DNA from: Benincasa hispida
Taxonomy: Eukaryota > Streptophyta > Magnoliopsida > Cucurbitales > Cucurbitaceae
Assembly: GCF_009727055.1 (NCBI RefSeq)
Contig: NC_052350.1
Location: 30,724,304-30,788,303 of the forward strand
Direction: 5' to 3'
DNA: 64,000 nucleotides
Under the pieces are notes generated by a model. That model worked only from the letters and a program-made list of their open reading frames with translations. It did no database searches and was not told the origin of the DNA. The position numbers and the translations under genes are program-made. This document shows positions 21,261-32,952 of the stretch, piece by piece (positions within the stretch are counted from its first letter, which is position 1; every line of letters begins with the position of its first letter).

Positions 21261-22925
21261 AAGATTCCTGGGTCGCACATTTTTGGTGGGATCATAGCAT
21301 TTTGCATTACTGCCACTGTCGCGATCTTGTCTTCATCATTTTGTTTCCCTTTCAGTCTTTGCGCCGGTGGTGGCTGGGCTTCTTCTATCTCATGTTCTAA
21401 AGGCTTGAGGGTGGACGTAACTTCAAGGAACATCTTCTTGGGCTTTTCCGAATTATAAGTCAACGGCTCCTTGGATGTTACCACATTCAAGTTGGTCGTG
21501 ATGGGTTCCTCCCTTGCTTCCAAAGTCATTTTATCGCTTAGCAAGGAGACTACTAAACATTGTTCCTTCTCTGTACCCCCAGCGTTGCGAGGGAGCTCAG
21601 TTGAGCTCGGCAAAGCTCCTTGTGGTCTATTTTTTAGCTCGCTCGCAATTTGTCACAACTGAATTTCGAGATTTCGAATGGATGTTACTTAATTCTGAAG
21701 CACTACTTCATTCTTCTCAATGTACTGCTTCAACAAGTTCTCTAAGGACGAAGATTGTGGTGTCTGCGAACTGCTGGCGTGGTTATGCGGTGGATTGTTG
21801 GGTCGCGAGAAAAATCCGGGTGGCCCTTCTTTTTGCACCACTAGTTGAAAGCTTTGTTGTTGATTTTTCCAAGCGAAATTTGGTTGTTTTCTCCATCCGG
21901 TGTTGTATGTATCGGAGTAGGGATTATTCTTTATGTAGCATACTGACTGTGGGCATTCTTTCATCGGATGGGTGTCACCACAGATGACACAACTTGCAGT
22001 CATTTGAGCAACTGCTTTGACTTGCTCCCATGCTATTGATTGTGATGCCTTATATCAAACTCATCATCACGGTCATTTGATTTTGAAGGGATGCGATGGC
22101 CCCGTTGTTCACGTCATTATCTTTAATTCTTAATCTTTGATCGCTTTCTCGCCAGTCCTCGCGATTTTTGTAAATGTGATCAAGTATATTTTTGGCTTCC
22201 TCATATGTTTTGTCAAGCAGACCACTAACTGCTACTGCATTGGCAGCGGTCTGCGAAGCAAGGTTCAGTCCTTGGTAAAAAATCTCCATCTGCAAGCAAT
22301 CTGGCAAGCCGTTATATGGCAGTCTCTTACTAGCCTCTTAAACCTCACCTAAGCATCGCTGAGCGATTCGTCAGTTTCTTGTTCAAAATTTGTTATTAAC
22401 TTCCTTCTCCTGGCATTCTCGGTAGGTGGGAAATATTTCTTCATGAACATTTCCACGACTTGTTCCCACAAAGTTATCTCTCCTGGTTCGAGAGGGAACA
22501 CAAAAGTGTTGCAGATTTCTATGAAGCTCCGGAGGTGGGTGTGCAGGTCTTTGCTATGCCTTCCTCCAAACTGTCCAACAGTCTGGATCATCTAGAACAT
22601 CACGGATTTCATTTCGAATCGAGATCCATCAAGGGCGGGCCTCATGATTCTTGGAGAGAAATCGTAGAGGTTTGGCGACGCATAGTCTCGAATGGGCCTA
22701 TTGCGATCGTTTGCCAGTAGGATTGGATTCGCCATGACAATATTTTCGTTTGGTGCTCCTTTTCCAGGTTGCTCCGCCATATCGTCTTTATTCGGTTGTT
22801 GTTGTTGGCGACTATCTCTCAATCTTCGTTGGAATGTCCTTTCAATCTCCGGGTTGTAATCGCCAGAGATTGAGAGCTGCAAAGAAATCAGAAAAATTAT
22901 TGGTAGCACACTGAATTGCTGAAGT
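21239..22925 (-). pseudogene. gag of the minus-strand gypsy copy, broken
   Basis: Runs from high to low coordinates. It begins near 22909 with SISGDYNPEIERTFQRRLRD, then PIRDYASPNLYDFSP; a gap near 22590; the core GEITLWEQVVEMFMKKYFPP; QMEIFYQGLN; and a C-x2-C-x3-H-x4-C knuckle (CVICGDTHPMKEC) near 21985. The tail has LPSTSTELPRN-like and KMCDPGIFTIPCSI blocks leading into the protease. The frame is split by stops and shifts into at least five pieces. Compared with the plus-strand chain it is a distinct subfamily, with many substitutions. Confidence 0.85.
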
Positions 22926-22942
22926 CCCTGGCAACGGTGCCA
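22926..22942 (-). other. Primer-binding site, tRNA-Asp type
   Basis: Minus strand TGGCACCGTTGCCAGGG, two mismatches to the complement of tRNA-Asp. It lies six bases inside the LTR end at 22949 and fixes this LTR as the 5' LTR of a minus-strand element. Confidence 0.88.
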
Positions 22943-22948
22943 AAAACT

Positions 22949-24500
22949 TGATGCGTTATTTTATGTGGTAAAATTATGGAATGAATTGTAGTGATGGGAA
23001 TGCGTTGAGCAACAAGTTTTCTCAGCAGAATCCAAGTATAGATTCCACTGAGTTTCATGGTAAGTCCAGGGTCGAACTCAGGGACTAGGGAAAACGATAT
23101 GCGGTGATAATTTCTAAGAAGACTTTGCGGTAACCAATCAATCAAAGAGTTGTTTTTAGGTTGTTGTTTATGGTATAAAAAGTATGCGGCGGATTTGAGA
23201 AAAGATCGATTATGCAGTAACTGAGTATGTAGAGGAATGGGTTGAGAAGGTCTTTAGCTAGCGTTTCCTAGGAATGCATCAAACTATGCGATCATGATAC
23301 ATTCATGCGACAACAAATCATTTTCCAATGCAAATGTCGTGCTCCTAGTTCTAGGACGCATGTGATGAGTGCAATAATGTCCATAGAGCTTATTCCTAAG
23401 TCTCTATTTTTTGCCTATGCGATGATGCAAGATGCACACAACGACAAGGTGACCGCACACAATCATAACCTATCTCTAGGATGCATGCGATGCATTAATG
23501 GCAAACAGTGCCTATTCCTAAGCTTCTATCTCTTGATTATGCGTTCTAACCTGACTCTCTCGAGCCTAGATTCTAACCTGATTTTTCCAGGCCTAGATTC
23601 TATCCTTAGACTACTCTCCCGAGTATCTCTAATGGACGAATAATGCTTACATAATACAAGATAATCGCATAGAATGAAAATCCCTAGTTATGCTAGCTAA
23701 GTGCTTCTCAACCCATTTGACAGATTTAGCTACTCATGTGTAATAAACAGAGAGTGAATAGATATAAAGAAGTAAATTCCATTTCTATAGATAAGTTTAA
23801 GTACAAAATGACAATGGAAGATAAGGATAGAGATCCTGGTAGTAATCCCTTGCTTCCCAAGTTCTCAACCCATATATTCCTGCTTCCGCAGGAGCTAGCC
23901 CTCTCTCTGATCTCGACGCTTCCGACACTCTTCCAAGTTCATCGGAACGATCTCTCGGCATAATCTCGCTTCTCTTGCTTCCGCCTTAAATAAAAGAAAA
24001 ACTAAGGCTACTTCTAATTATGGAGAAATTTATCTAACTGTCGAACTAGACGAACGAACGCCTTCTCTGAAGGTTGCTTTCGGTATTTATAGAGCTTAGG
24101 TGTGAAAGGCTTCATCTCTTTTATGATTGCACTGATAGGATGGCATTAATTCTCTGTCTGATGCGCCGAATATTTGTCACCGAAAAGTTGAGTGTACTTG
24201 CTACAGTTGTTCATTGAGGCAATCCTTCTTGAGCAGATATTTGCAAGCACAAATCACCGCAAAGCCTTGTAGTAAGTCTGAGCTCGACCGTTGATTTCTT
24301 GTGATCGTATTTTCTGCCTTGTGTCAACGCATATTTTGCATAAAAATACCAAAGTTAACTGTTTTCATGCGATGAACGCATGCGACCGCAATGTCATGAA
24401 CTTAATGCTTTTTAGATGCAATCTTATATATTTTATCAGCACATACCTGCATTGTTTAATAACTTAGTACTATAATAACGTTCATTTCTGCCCGTTATCA
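22949..24500 (-). mobile_element. 5' LTR of the minus-strand gypsy copy
   Basis: On the minus strand it starts TGATAACGGGCAGAAATG at 24500 and ends ...ACGCATCA at 22949, about 1.55 kb. A TATA box (CTATAAATACC) lies reversed at 24084-24091. It aligns with the plus-strand LTRs at both ends and at scattered internal blocks, but is clearly diverged. The short open frames inside are not conserved. Confidence 0.85.
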
Positions 24501-24847
24501 TCCTCCCTCCTAGCCCAACTATCCCTTTATCCCCCCTCCGTGAAGCTCTCACAAATATCATTCTCATCCCAAACTCGAATCCCTAATCACCAACAATTTA
24601 ACCCCACTAACAATTACCAACCCTCTCCTCACCGTACACTTTGCTTAATGTTAATGACACACACAATTTGGGTGTTGGTCCCTCAACCCAGCCCCAAAAC
24701 GATGTTGGTGAGACATCAAAGGCATCCCCAATTCACCCTTCCATCACAATCTTAGTTGTTTCCATTGATGAGATGTAAGCCCTTTTATCTAATGAGCTCT
24801 CATTCTTTCGATAATCACTTGCAGCATTGCGCACCAACTATGATATA
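24501..24847. other. Unassigned spacer between gypsy LTR and copia pol
   Basis: About 350 bases, pyrimidine-rich at its left end. One frame (24540-24755) is rich in Pro, Ser, Thr and Gln but has no recognisable domain. Given the copia integrase tail right after it, this may be decayed linker sequence of that polyprotein; I cannot confirm that. Confidence 0.3.
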
Positions 24848-26967
24848 CTATGCAGTGTAGACTGCTTGTTATATCCTGAACAACGTTCCCTCAAAAATTG
24901 TTTCTGAAACACCTTTTAAGTTATGGAGAGGCCGTAAAGGTACTTTACGCCACATCAGGATTTGGGGTTGTCCGGCACATGTGCTAGCGACTAACCCAAA
25001 GAAGTTGGAACCGCGTTCGAAGATTGGCCTTTTTGTATGCTACCCCAAGAAAATGAGAGGTGGATACTTCTATGTTCCAAGTGCGAACATAGTGTCTGTT
25101 TCCACTAATGCTATCTTATTGGAAGAAGACCACATAAGGATCATAAGCCACAAAGTAAACTCGTTTTACGTGAGATGTCAAGAGAGGCTGAGACTGCTGA
25201 GGGTTCAACAAGAGTTGTTGAACAGGCCGACAGATCAACAAGAGTTGTTGAGGTCGGGACGTCTAGTCAACCAGCTCAAGATTTGAGACTGCCTTGATGT
25301 AGTGGGAGGGTTATGAATCCACCGGATCGCTACATGGGTTTGACCAAAGCCCAAAACGTCATTACGAATGATGGGGTCGAGGATCCGTTGTCTTTTAAGA
25401 AAGCAATGAAGGATGTTGACAAAGATGAAGGGGTTAAGGCTATGAACCAGGAAATGGAGTCTATGTACTTCAATAACATCTAGGAGCTTGTTGATCCACC
25501 TGATGGGGTGAGACCTATTAGGTGTAAGTGGATCTATAAGCGAAAGAGAGATGTAGATGGAAAGGTGTAAACCTTTAAGGCTAGACTCATGGCAAAGGGT
25601 TATACCCAGGTTGAGGGAGTTAACTATGAGGAAACTTTCTCATCTGTTTTCATGCTCAAGTCTATCTGGATTCTCCTATCCATAGCCACATTTTATGATT
25701 ATGAAATATGGCAAATGGACATCAAGACTGCCTTAGTAATCTTGAGGAGACCATCTATATGACTCAACCAGAGGGGTTCATCGTTCGAGATCAAGAGCAA
25801 AGAGTTTACAAGCTTAATAGGTCCATTTATGGGCTGAAACAAGCATGTAAATCTTGGAACATCAGATTCAAAGCCAAACGATTTGACACTGTTGTCAAAT
25901 CGTTTGGCTTTGACCATAATGTTGATGAGCCTTGTATTTACAAGAAGATCATCAACAGCTCAGTAACTTTCCTGGCACTGTATGTAGATGATATCCTACT
26001 CATTGAGAATAATGTAGGGTATCTAACGGACATTAAGCAGTGGCTAGCTGACCAGTTCCAAATGAAAGATTTGGGTGAGGCAAAGTATGTTCTCGAGATC
26101 CAGATTATTTGGGATCGCAAGAACAAATGGTTAGCCCTCTCTCAGGCATCGTACATTGATCAAATGTTGATCAGGTATGGGATGCAGGATTTTAAGAGGG
26201 GTTTGTTACCCTTCAGGCATGGAACCGTTTTGTCTAAAGATCAATGTTCTAAGACACCTAGAGAAGTTGAGGAGATGAGACGGATTCCCTATGCTTCTGC
26301 TGTATGAAGCTTGATATATGTAATGTTATGTACTAGACCCGACATTTTCTATGCAGTAGGGATTGTCAGTCGGTATCAGTCCTATCTAGGATTTGATCAC
26401 TGGACGGCGGTCAAGACAATCCTCAAGTATCTTCGGAGAACGAGGGACTACATGCTTGTGTGTGAAGATAAGGATCTGATCCTTACAGGATACACGGACT
26501 CTGACTTTTAGACTGATAGAGATTCTCGTAAATCGACATCGAGGTCAGTGTTTACTCTGAATGAAGGGTTTGTAGTCTGGCAAAGCACCAAGCAAGGATA
26601 TATCGCAGACTCCACTATGGAAGCCGAATACGTAGCGGCTTGTGAAGTAGCTAAAGAGGCTATTTGGTTGAGGGAGCTCCTTTTAGATTTGGAAGTTATT
26701 CCAAATATGGGTTTTCCTATCACTCTTTATTGCGATAACAGCGGGGCTGTGGCAAATTCAAAGGAGCCTCAGAGTCATCGTCGAGGTAAGCACATAGAAC
26801 GAAAATATCACCTGATTAGGGATATTATGCATCATGGTGATGTGATAGTCACAAAGATCGCATCGGAGCACAACGTTGATGATGCCTTTACAAAGGCCTT
26901 CACGGCTAAAGTGTTCGAGGGTCACCTGGAGTGTCTGGGTTTGCAGGACATGCGGCATCTTGTCTAG
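24848..26967 (+). pseudogene. Copia pol: integrase tail, RT and RNase H, broken
   Basis: Starts inside integrase (YILNNVPSKIVSETPFKLW, GCPAHVLATNPKKLEPRS). RT blocks follow: KWIYKRKRDVDGKV, FKARLMAKGYTQ, TIYMTQPEGF, LNRSIYGLKQA and the catalytic YVDD (25981-25992), which is intact. RNase H blocks are TGYTDSDF, STMEAEYVAA, WLRELL, CDNSGAV and EHNVDDAFTKA. Stops lie at 25481, 25568, 26305 and 26509, and a small deletion near 25733 removes the usual FLNG. The natural stop is 26965-26967. Domain order (integrase before RT) proves Ty1/copia. Gag, protease and most of integrase are absent. Confidence 0.9.
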
Positions 26968-27058
26968 GGCAAGTGGGAGATGATACTTGGGTATGCCCTA
27001 GTTTATTGTATCTTGTTCATTTTTAAATTGTATTGTACATTAATCACCCGAGTCATTA

Positions 27059-27073
27059 GGAAAAGTGGGAGAT
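27059..27073 (+). other. Copia polypurine tract
   Basis: GGAAAAGTGGGAGAT lies between the pol stop and the LTR start and is purine-rich apart from one T. The same GTGGGAG core is found beside the other copia LTR start at 41301-41312 (reversed). Confidence 0.7.
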
Positions 27074-29271
27074 CGTTGGGATTGGAGTCCTAATTCAATC
27101 AGAGTCTCGTTGTTTTATAAAGATACACATTATTTAATGAATAAAATAAGTGTTATTTAATTCTGACATTTACTCATATCCAATCAACAAAGCTCATTGG
27201 TTATCTTATGTGAACTTAAGCATGTATATGTGATATACAATTGGATCATGCCTTAAGTGATAACCTAAATAGGTCTGTAGTATAAGGATTGAAGTGGGAT
27301 ACCTGATCCTGGTCATACTACGGATACGACCCACTTTGTAGAGGTTTTCAAGTATTGTAAACTACTACAAATGGTAGATCCTGACCATTCATGTGGAGGC
27401 GTGCGAGAGGGGGTGTCCTATAAAAAGAGTTTGTATAAGACCTGGACCACGAGATGACTAGACTCTGTATATAACGCCGTTGATACTAGAGACTTGCATC
27501 TCACCTAAACGACCATAGGTGACACGACCTCAATCCTGAGTGTTTTGGAAACTCCTACCTTTGAGGCGGTCCTTTAATTAGTATGGATGAGAGTGGCCAG
27601 ATTGCCAACTTAACATGCCTATCTTTTTGGGGACTTATCTAATCTGGGAGCTAGGAATTCAATCCACAAGATGGAATTCACTTCTTTTCTGAAGTAGGGA
27701 TAAGTAGAGAGATTGCTCCCTTAAGGGCTGATTTCGAGGCTTAAACATAGTTGCCACAACTTCTCTTTGGAAGAGAAGACTTAGTCATAGTAGAACTATG
27801 ACTTATGTTCATTAGTGGGATCAATGGTACTTAAGGAGACAGATGTAACTATAGGGACATTGCGATCAGTGTACTTACAAGCGATCAGTGTAGAATTGTC
27901 ACATTGCTGATTGGTTAACATGGACACATAATATATCTATGGTAAGGAAAGTTCAGCTATCAGCCTTTAGTGGAGTACCTGGCAGTTAATGAATGTTGGA
28001 TCCTGTGACTAAAGAGTTTAGTCAGTCATTCACGTACCGTTGGAGCTTCGAGCTACAGGTTCATGAGGTCCCCTTGGTAGCTCAATGGATTCAGTTGAGG
28101 ATCAGTTCTTGGTGTTGATTTGAAATGTTCAAATTGGCAAGAGGTATTTTGATTCTATATGATATAATCAGTATAATGTATGAGATACATCTAGTGGAGG
28201 ATTGATGTAAATGAGATTTACATTAAGTACCATGGAATAGAAAAAGAACTATGGTTTATATGTTTCATGAGATGAAATATTAAAACTATAGGTCATAAAT
28301 ATAGTATGATAAGTTGGTTATCATTTATATTTATAATAATATTAATTATTGGATAATAAATTCTTTTTCTTTAATAACCAATTAACTGGGTGGTTATTGG
28401 ATTTTCATGGTAACCATGAGATAAAAGGAAAATGGTTTTCCTAATTTTAGTAACTATTGAAAAGTTTTCATAAAACGTTTTTTGAGATTTCTCCCACAAA
28501 AAGTATCTCACAAAGTTGTCCAGTAAATATAGATTTACTAAATGACAGCTAGGGCGAGTTAAACGATCTTGCAGTGGCGAGCTAAATGATTGTACAGTAT
28601 TTACTAAACGAACGCATAGCTTTTGCTAGACGATTGCTTGCACAAAGTAAACGATCATGTAGTGTCTGTAGGCGACAGATTGAGCTAAACATTGAGCTAA
28701 ACGATCGCATAGCTTTTGCTAGACAATCGCATAGCTTTAGCTAAACGATTGGGTATCGACCTATGCGATAGGTCTCCGTCATCTCCCACTTGCCCAATCG
28801 TGTACATGATCAGTGTTTTCTCCTTCGTCTGCCTCATACCAAGGCCGAATAGAGTCCACCCTCTAGATTCTCACACCGAGAATACCAAGGTAGCCTTGTT
28901 GGTGGTGACATACTCAACTTGACACCATCGAGGTTTTGTGGAGGCCGTTCGTGCTGTTGCTGAGGAGTTTGTGGCTGAGGCGATTGTTGAGGACGAGCAC
29001 AAAGTTTTTGTGTTGTGTTGCAGTCATGTAGATTGAGCGTTCAAGGTTGTTATTGTTCAAGCGGTTGTGTGCAAAGGACCGTGGAGACACATCTTCAAAT
29101 GTTCGTAGAGTTTTCCCTTTGTGCATTTTTAGTTATTCATGTTGTAATTTCTGTATTAATTGTATAACCGTTTGTTTCTGTATGACTCTAAATGTAATCT
29201 TCATTCATGATTGTGATTTGGAATAATCCTTTTTCCGATGCCCATGGAAATCTCTAATTTGATTTCCTTCA
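27074..29271 (+). mobile_element. 3' LTR of copia family C, full length
   Basis: Begins (c)gTTGGGATTGG, one base off the TGTTGGG start seen in reversed copies, and ends ...GATTTCCTTCA. About 2.2 kb. Reversed relatives lie at 2573-3552, 29406-31479 and 57553-58975. It contains an ACGATCGT-type array (28555-28770). Short open frames inside are not conserved between copies. Confidence 0.85.
28555..28770. repeat. ACGATCGT-type palindromic word array in copia LTR
   Basis: Repeats of 'aaacgatc', 'acgattgc' and 'gctttagctaaacgat' at short spacing, including 'tttgctagacgattgc' followed by 'ttgctagacaatcgc'. Same motif class as elsewhere in this window. Confidence 0.65.
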
Positions 29272-29405
29272 GAGTTGCTAATTTGGCCACTCTCACCCAT
29301 ACTAATCAAAGGACCGCCCTCACAAGGATGACTTCCCAAAACACTCTAGTCATCTCGAGGTTCAGTCTTATAAAAACTCTTTATATAGGACACCCCTACT
29401 CGCAT
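29272..29405 (-). mobile_element. Outer copia LTR fragment, left part
   Basis: Matches the reversed LTR at 30943-31140 ('ggccactctcacccatacta'). It ends at 'ctcgcat', and the same LTR resumes at 31480 after an inserted solo LTR. So it is one half of an interrupted LTR. Confidence 0.7.
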
Positions 29406-31479
29406 TGATGGAAATCAGACATGAGGATTGCCATGAGCAGCAGAAGAATCTTTCCAAATTTCAATGGTATATGAATATTACAATTACAATCACAAACAGA
29501 AACATACGATTATGCATAAAACATAAATTACAATATGTTTTAGTACATAATCAAAGGAAGGAATTAACAAACCTTTGAAGACCCATCTTCAAGTTTTTTT
29601 ATCACAAATGCTCGATCACAGCAACACAGCAACACACGAACGTTCATCAAACATAACCGCTACACTCCACGATCATAGCGAACTCAAACTAATTGATCCC
29701 CAAGGTTACGAACACCCCAAACACCGTGAACGGCCTCCACAGAACCTCGATTGTGTCGAGTTGAGTATAACACCATCAAAAAGTTACCTCGGTAATCTTG
29801 GTGCGAGAATCCAGAGTATGGGGTCTGTGCGAACTTGGTTAGAAGCAGAAACCGGAGGAAGAACAATCATGTAAACGATTGAGCAAATGGGAGATGAAAC
29901 AACCTATTGTATAGGTGGATGCCCAATCTGTTAACAAAAGCTATGCGATCGTCTAGCAAAAGCTATGAGATCGTTTAGCTCATCGTCTAGCCAAGAGTCT
30001 GTCGTGTAAAAACTCTCCATGATCGTTTAATCTTTCCAAGATGTCGCTTATAAAATCCGATTTACTTGACAACTATCCGTGAGTAATTTTCGAGATTGGA
30101 AATCTCAAATTAACAACTTTGCAAATCTTACTAAAATTAGGAAAAAAAATTTCCTTTTATCTCACAGTTACCATGAACCACCGATAACCTCCCACTTAAT
30201 TGGTTATTAGAGAAAAAGAGATAATTAACCAATAATTAATATTATTATAAATATAGATGATAACCTACTTATCATACTATGTTTATAATCTATAGTTTTA
30301 ATATTTTATCTCATGAAACATATAAACCATAACTCTTTTTCTATTCCATGGCACTTAATGTATCTCATGCACCATATTGATCATATCATATATAATCGAA
30401 TACCTCTTGTCAATTTGAACATTTCAAATCTACACCAAGAACTGATCCTCAACTTGAATCCTTGAGCTACCAAGGAGACCTTATGGACCTATAGCTCGAA
30501 GCTCCAACGGTACATGAATAACTGATTAAACTCTTTAGTCACGGGATCCACCATCCGTTAACTTCCAGACACTCCACTAAAGACCAAAAATGAACTCTTT
30601 TTACTACAGATATATTATGTGTGCATCTTAACCAATGAACAGTGCGACAACCCTTCATAGATCGCTCGTAAGTACAGCTCGGTCAATAACCTTTATGCCC
30701 CTGCAGTTACATCTAACTTCTTAGGTACCACTAATTCCTCTAATGAACATAAGTCATAGTTCTACTAGGACTGAGTCCTCTCTTCCAAAAAGAAGTTGTG
30801 GCCACTATGTTCAAGCCTCGGAATCAGCCCTTAAGGGAGCAATCTATTTACTTACCCCTACTTTGGTAAGGAGTGAATTCCATCTTGTGTAAGTGAGTTT
30901 CCAGCTCCCAGATCAGAGAAGTCCCCAAAAAGGTAGGCATGTTGAGTTGGCAATCTGGCCACTCTCACCCATACTAATCAAAGGACTGCCCTCAAAGGCA
31001 GGAGTTCCCAAAACACTTAGGATTGAGGTCATGTGACGTATGGTTATTTAGGTGAGATGTAAGTCTCTAGTATCAACGGCGTTATATACAGAATCTTGTC
31101 ATCTCATGGTTCGGTCTTATACAAACTCTTTGTATAGGATACCCCCGCTCGCATGTCTCCACATGAATGGTCAAGATCTACCATATGTAGTAGTTTAGAA
31201 CACTTGCAAACCCCTACAAAGCGAGTCGTACCCGTAGTGTTACCAGAATCAGGTATCCCACCTTAATCCTTATACTACAGACCTATTTAGGTTATCACTT
31301 AAGGCATGATCTACTTGTATATCTAATATACATGCTTAAGTTTACATGAGATAACCATGGAGCTTTGTTTAATGGATATGAGTAAATGTTAGAATGAAAT
31401 AACACTTATTTTATTCATAAACAATGTGTATAATTACAAACAACGAGACTCCAGAAGAATTAGGATACCAATCCCAACA
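29406..31479 (-). mobile_element. Solo copia LTR (family C) nested in a related LTR
   Basis: On the minus strand it starts TGTTGGGATTGG at 31479 and ends ...TCTGATTTCCATCA at 29406, about 2.07 kb. There is no primer site or coding sequence beside it, so it is a solo LTR. It interrupts an LTR of the same family, whose halves are 29272-29405 and 31480-31806. An ACGATCGT array lies near 29935-30055. The 99-codon frame at 29575 is not conserved in other copies. Confidence 0.75.
29935..30055. repeat. Short ACGATCGT-type array in copia LTR
   Basis: Contains 'tgcgatcgtctag', 'gagatcgtttagc' and 'atgatcgttta' within about 90 bases. Same motif class as the other arrays. Confidence 0.55.
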
Positions 31480-31806
31480 CACTTCTCCACATGAATGGTA
31501 AGGATCTACCATCTGTAGTAGTTCACAACACTTGCAAACCTCTACAAAGCGGGTCATAACTATAATGTCACTAGGATTAGGTATCCCACCTTAATCCTTA
31601 TACTACAGACGTATTCAGGTTATCACTTAAGGGATGATCCACTTGTATATCTCATATACATGCTTAAGTTTACATACAATAATCATGGAGCTTTGTTTAT
31701 TGGATATAAGTAAATGCCAGAATTAAATAACACTTATTTTATTCATAAACAATGTGTATAATACAAATAACAAGACTCCAAGAGAATTAGAACACCAATC
31801 CCAACA
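31480..31806 (-). mobile_element. Outer copia LTR fragment, right part
   Basis: Reversed first ~325 bases of the family C LTR, ending at its TGTTGGG start (reversed 'cccaaca', 31800-31806). It directly abuts a Ty3-type LTR. The same junction, with the same neighbours, recurs at 37926-38254. Confidence 0.75.
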
Positions 31807-32460
31807 TATATATATTCTTATGTTGTGAATGAGTAACTAGCATGAGAATCATAATATGTGAATGGGATGGTCAGAGGGTCAATAGACGTAGTTCCTAAGC
31901 CTGGGAGCAGAACCTCAAGGGATGGTCAGAGGACCGAGAGGTCTAGTTCCTGAGCCTGTGAGAGAACCTCATATTGAATGGCCAGAGGGCTGGCAGGCCT
32001 AACTTCTGAGCCTATAAGTGGGAATCTATGTGCACATAGGAAACATAGGGAACACAATAGAGTAAGCGTTTATAACTATTATTAGATTAACTATCTACCG
32101 TGTGTGTAGGTAGAGTTTGAGATTAGTCTCATTATGAGTAGTATCCGTTTAACTATCTACCATGCATGTAGATAGAGTTGAGAACAGACTCATTCAAGGA
32201 TGAGGTTTAAATGTATCCTCGTATTTGTGATATATTTGTATTATTATGAGTTGAAATAGACTGCTTACCACTCACTGAGCTTCTTGAAGCTCAATCTTTT
32301 CTTCCATGTTTTTCTTCTCAGATAGTGAAAGGTGAGGAGTTCTAGGGTGCTGCTAAGGTCAAGGTCCGCCACAACCACAGTCACACTTCCAATTTTAAGA
32401 GTTGTTGTTGTAAACTCTGTAGTTAAGTCTGAGTGTTGTACAAACGTTGTATTGTTTGTA
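31807..32460 (+). mobile_element. Ty3-type LTR fragment (Tekay/Del-like)
   Basis: Matches 38255-38423 and 48788-49265. It contains the repeated phrase 'gatggtcagagg...gagcctg' and the 'ccactcactgagcttcttgaagct' region typical of chromovirus LTRs around the transcription end. The fuller copy at 49596 ends GGGTGTGACA. It is cut at 32460 by a copia LTR. Family assignment rests on LTR features only. Confidence 0.5.
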
Positions 32461-32934
32461 CTTTGCCTAAACGATCAAGCACCATGCTTATACGATAGAC
32501 ACTGCCTTCTTCTACTTGCTTGATCTTTGTATACGATCTCTTTTCCTCCTCCCCTCTACCAAATCTGAACCGAGTCCACTCTTTGGACTCTCGCTCCGAG
32601 AATACTAAGGGTTCCAAGTGGTGGTGTTGTCCCCATCTTTTTCGTCTGTTCGTGTGGAGTTGTTCATGGTAGACGATTGGTTGTTGTTGAACGATAGCCT
32701 GATGTTCTAGCGAGAGTGAAAGCTTCCATTCGTGTAGAGAGCGAGATTTCAATTGAAGAAAGTCTTCAACTGGTAAGTTTACTCGTTCTCTTGTTTATTT
32801 ATCTCTAAGCATGTCGGTAATTTAGTCGTTTGATGCATATCTGTATGTGTGAATGCAAATGTGGTAATTCTATCACAATTCTTTTGGAAAGATCCACTTC
32901 CGCTCAGAGGTACTCTTGTATAAGAGTTCCTTCA
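32461..32934 (+). mobile_element. 5' LTR of copia family D, 3' portion
   Basis: Last ~475 bases of the LTR seen more fully at 50510-51526, with about the same sequence ('gataccgatagac'-like, 'tttcctcctccc', 'gagaatactaagggttccaa'). It ends ...AAGAGTTCCTTCA directly before the tRNA-Met primer site. The left part is missing at the junction with the Ty3-type LTR. Confidence 0.8.
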
Positions 32935-32936
32935 AT

Positions 32937-32952
32937 TGGTATCAAAGCCAGG
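32937..32952 (+). other. Primer-binding site, initiator tRNA-Met type
   Basis: TGGTATCAAAGCCAGG, two bases after the LTR end at 32934. It matches the common plant copia primer site with one change (A for G). Confidence 0.9.
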
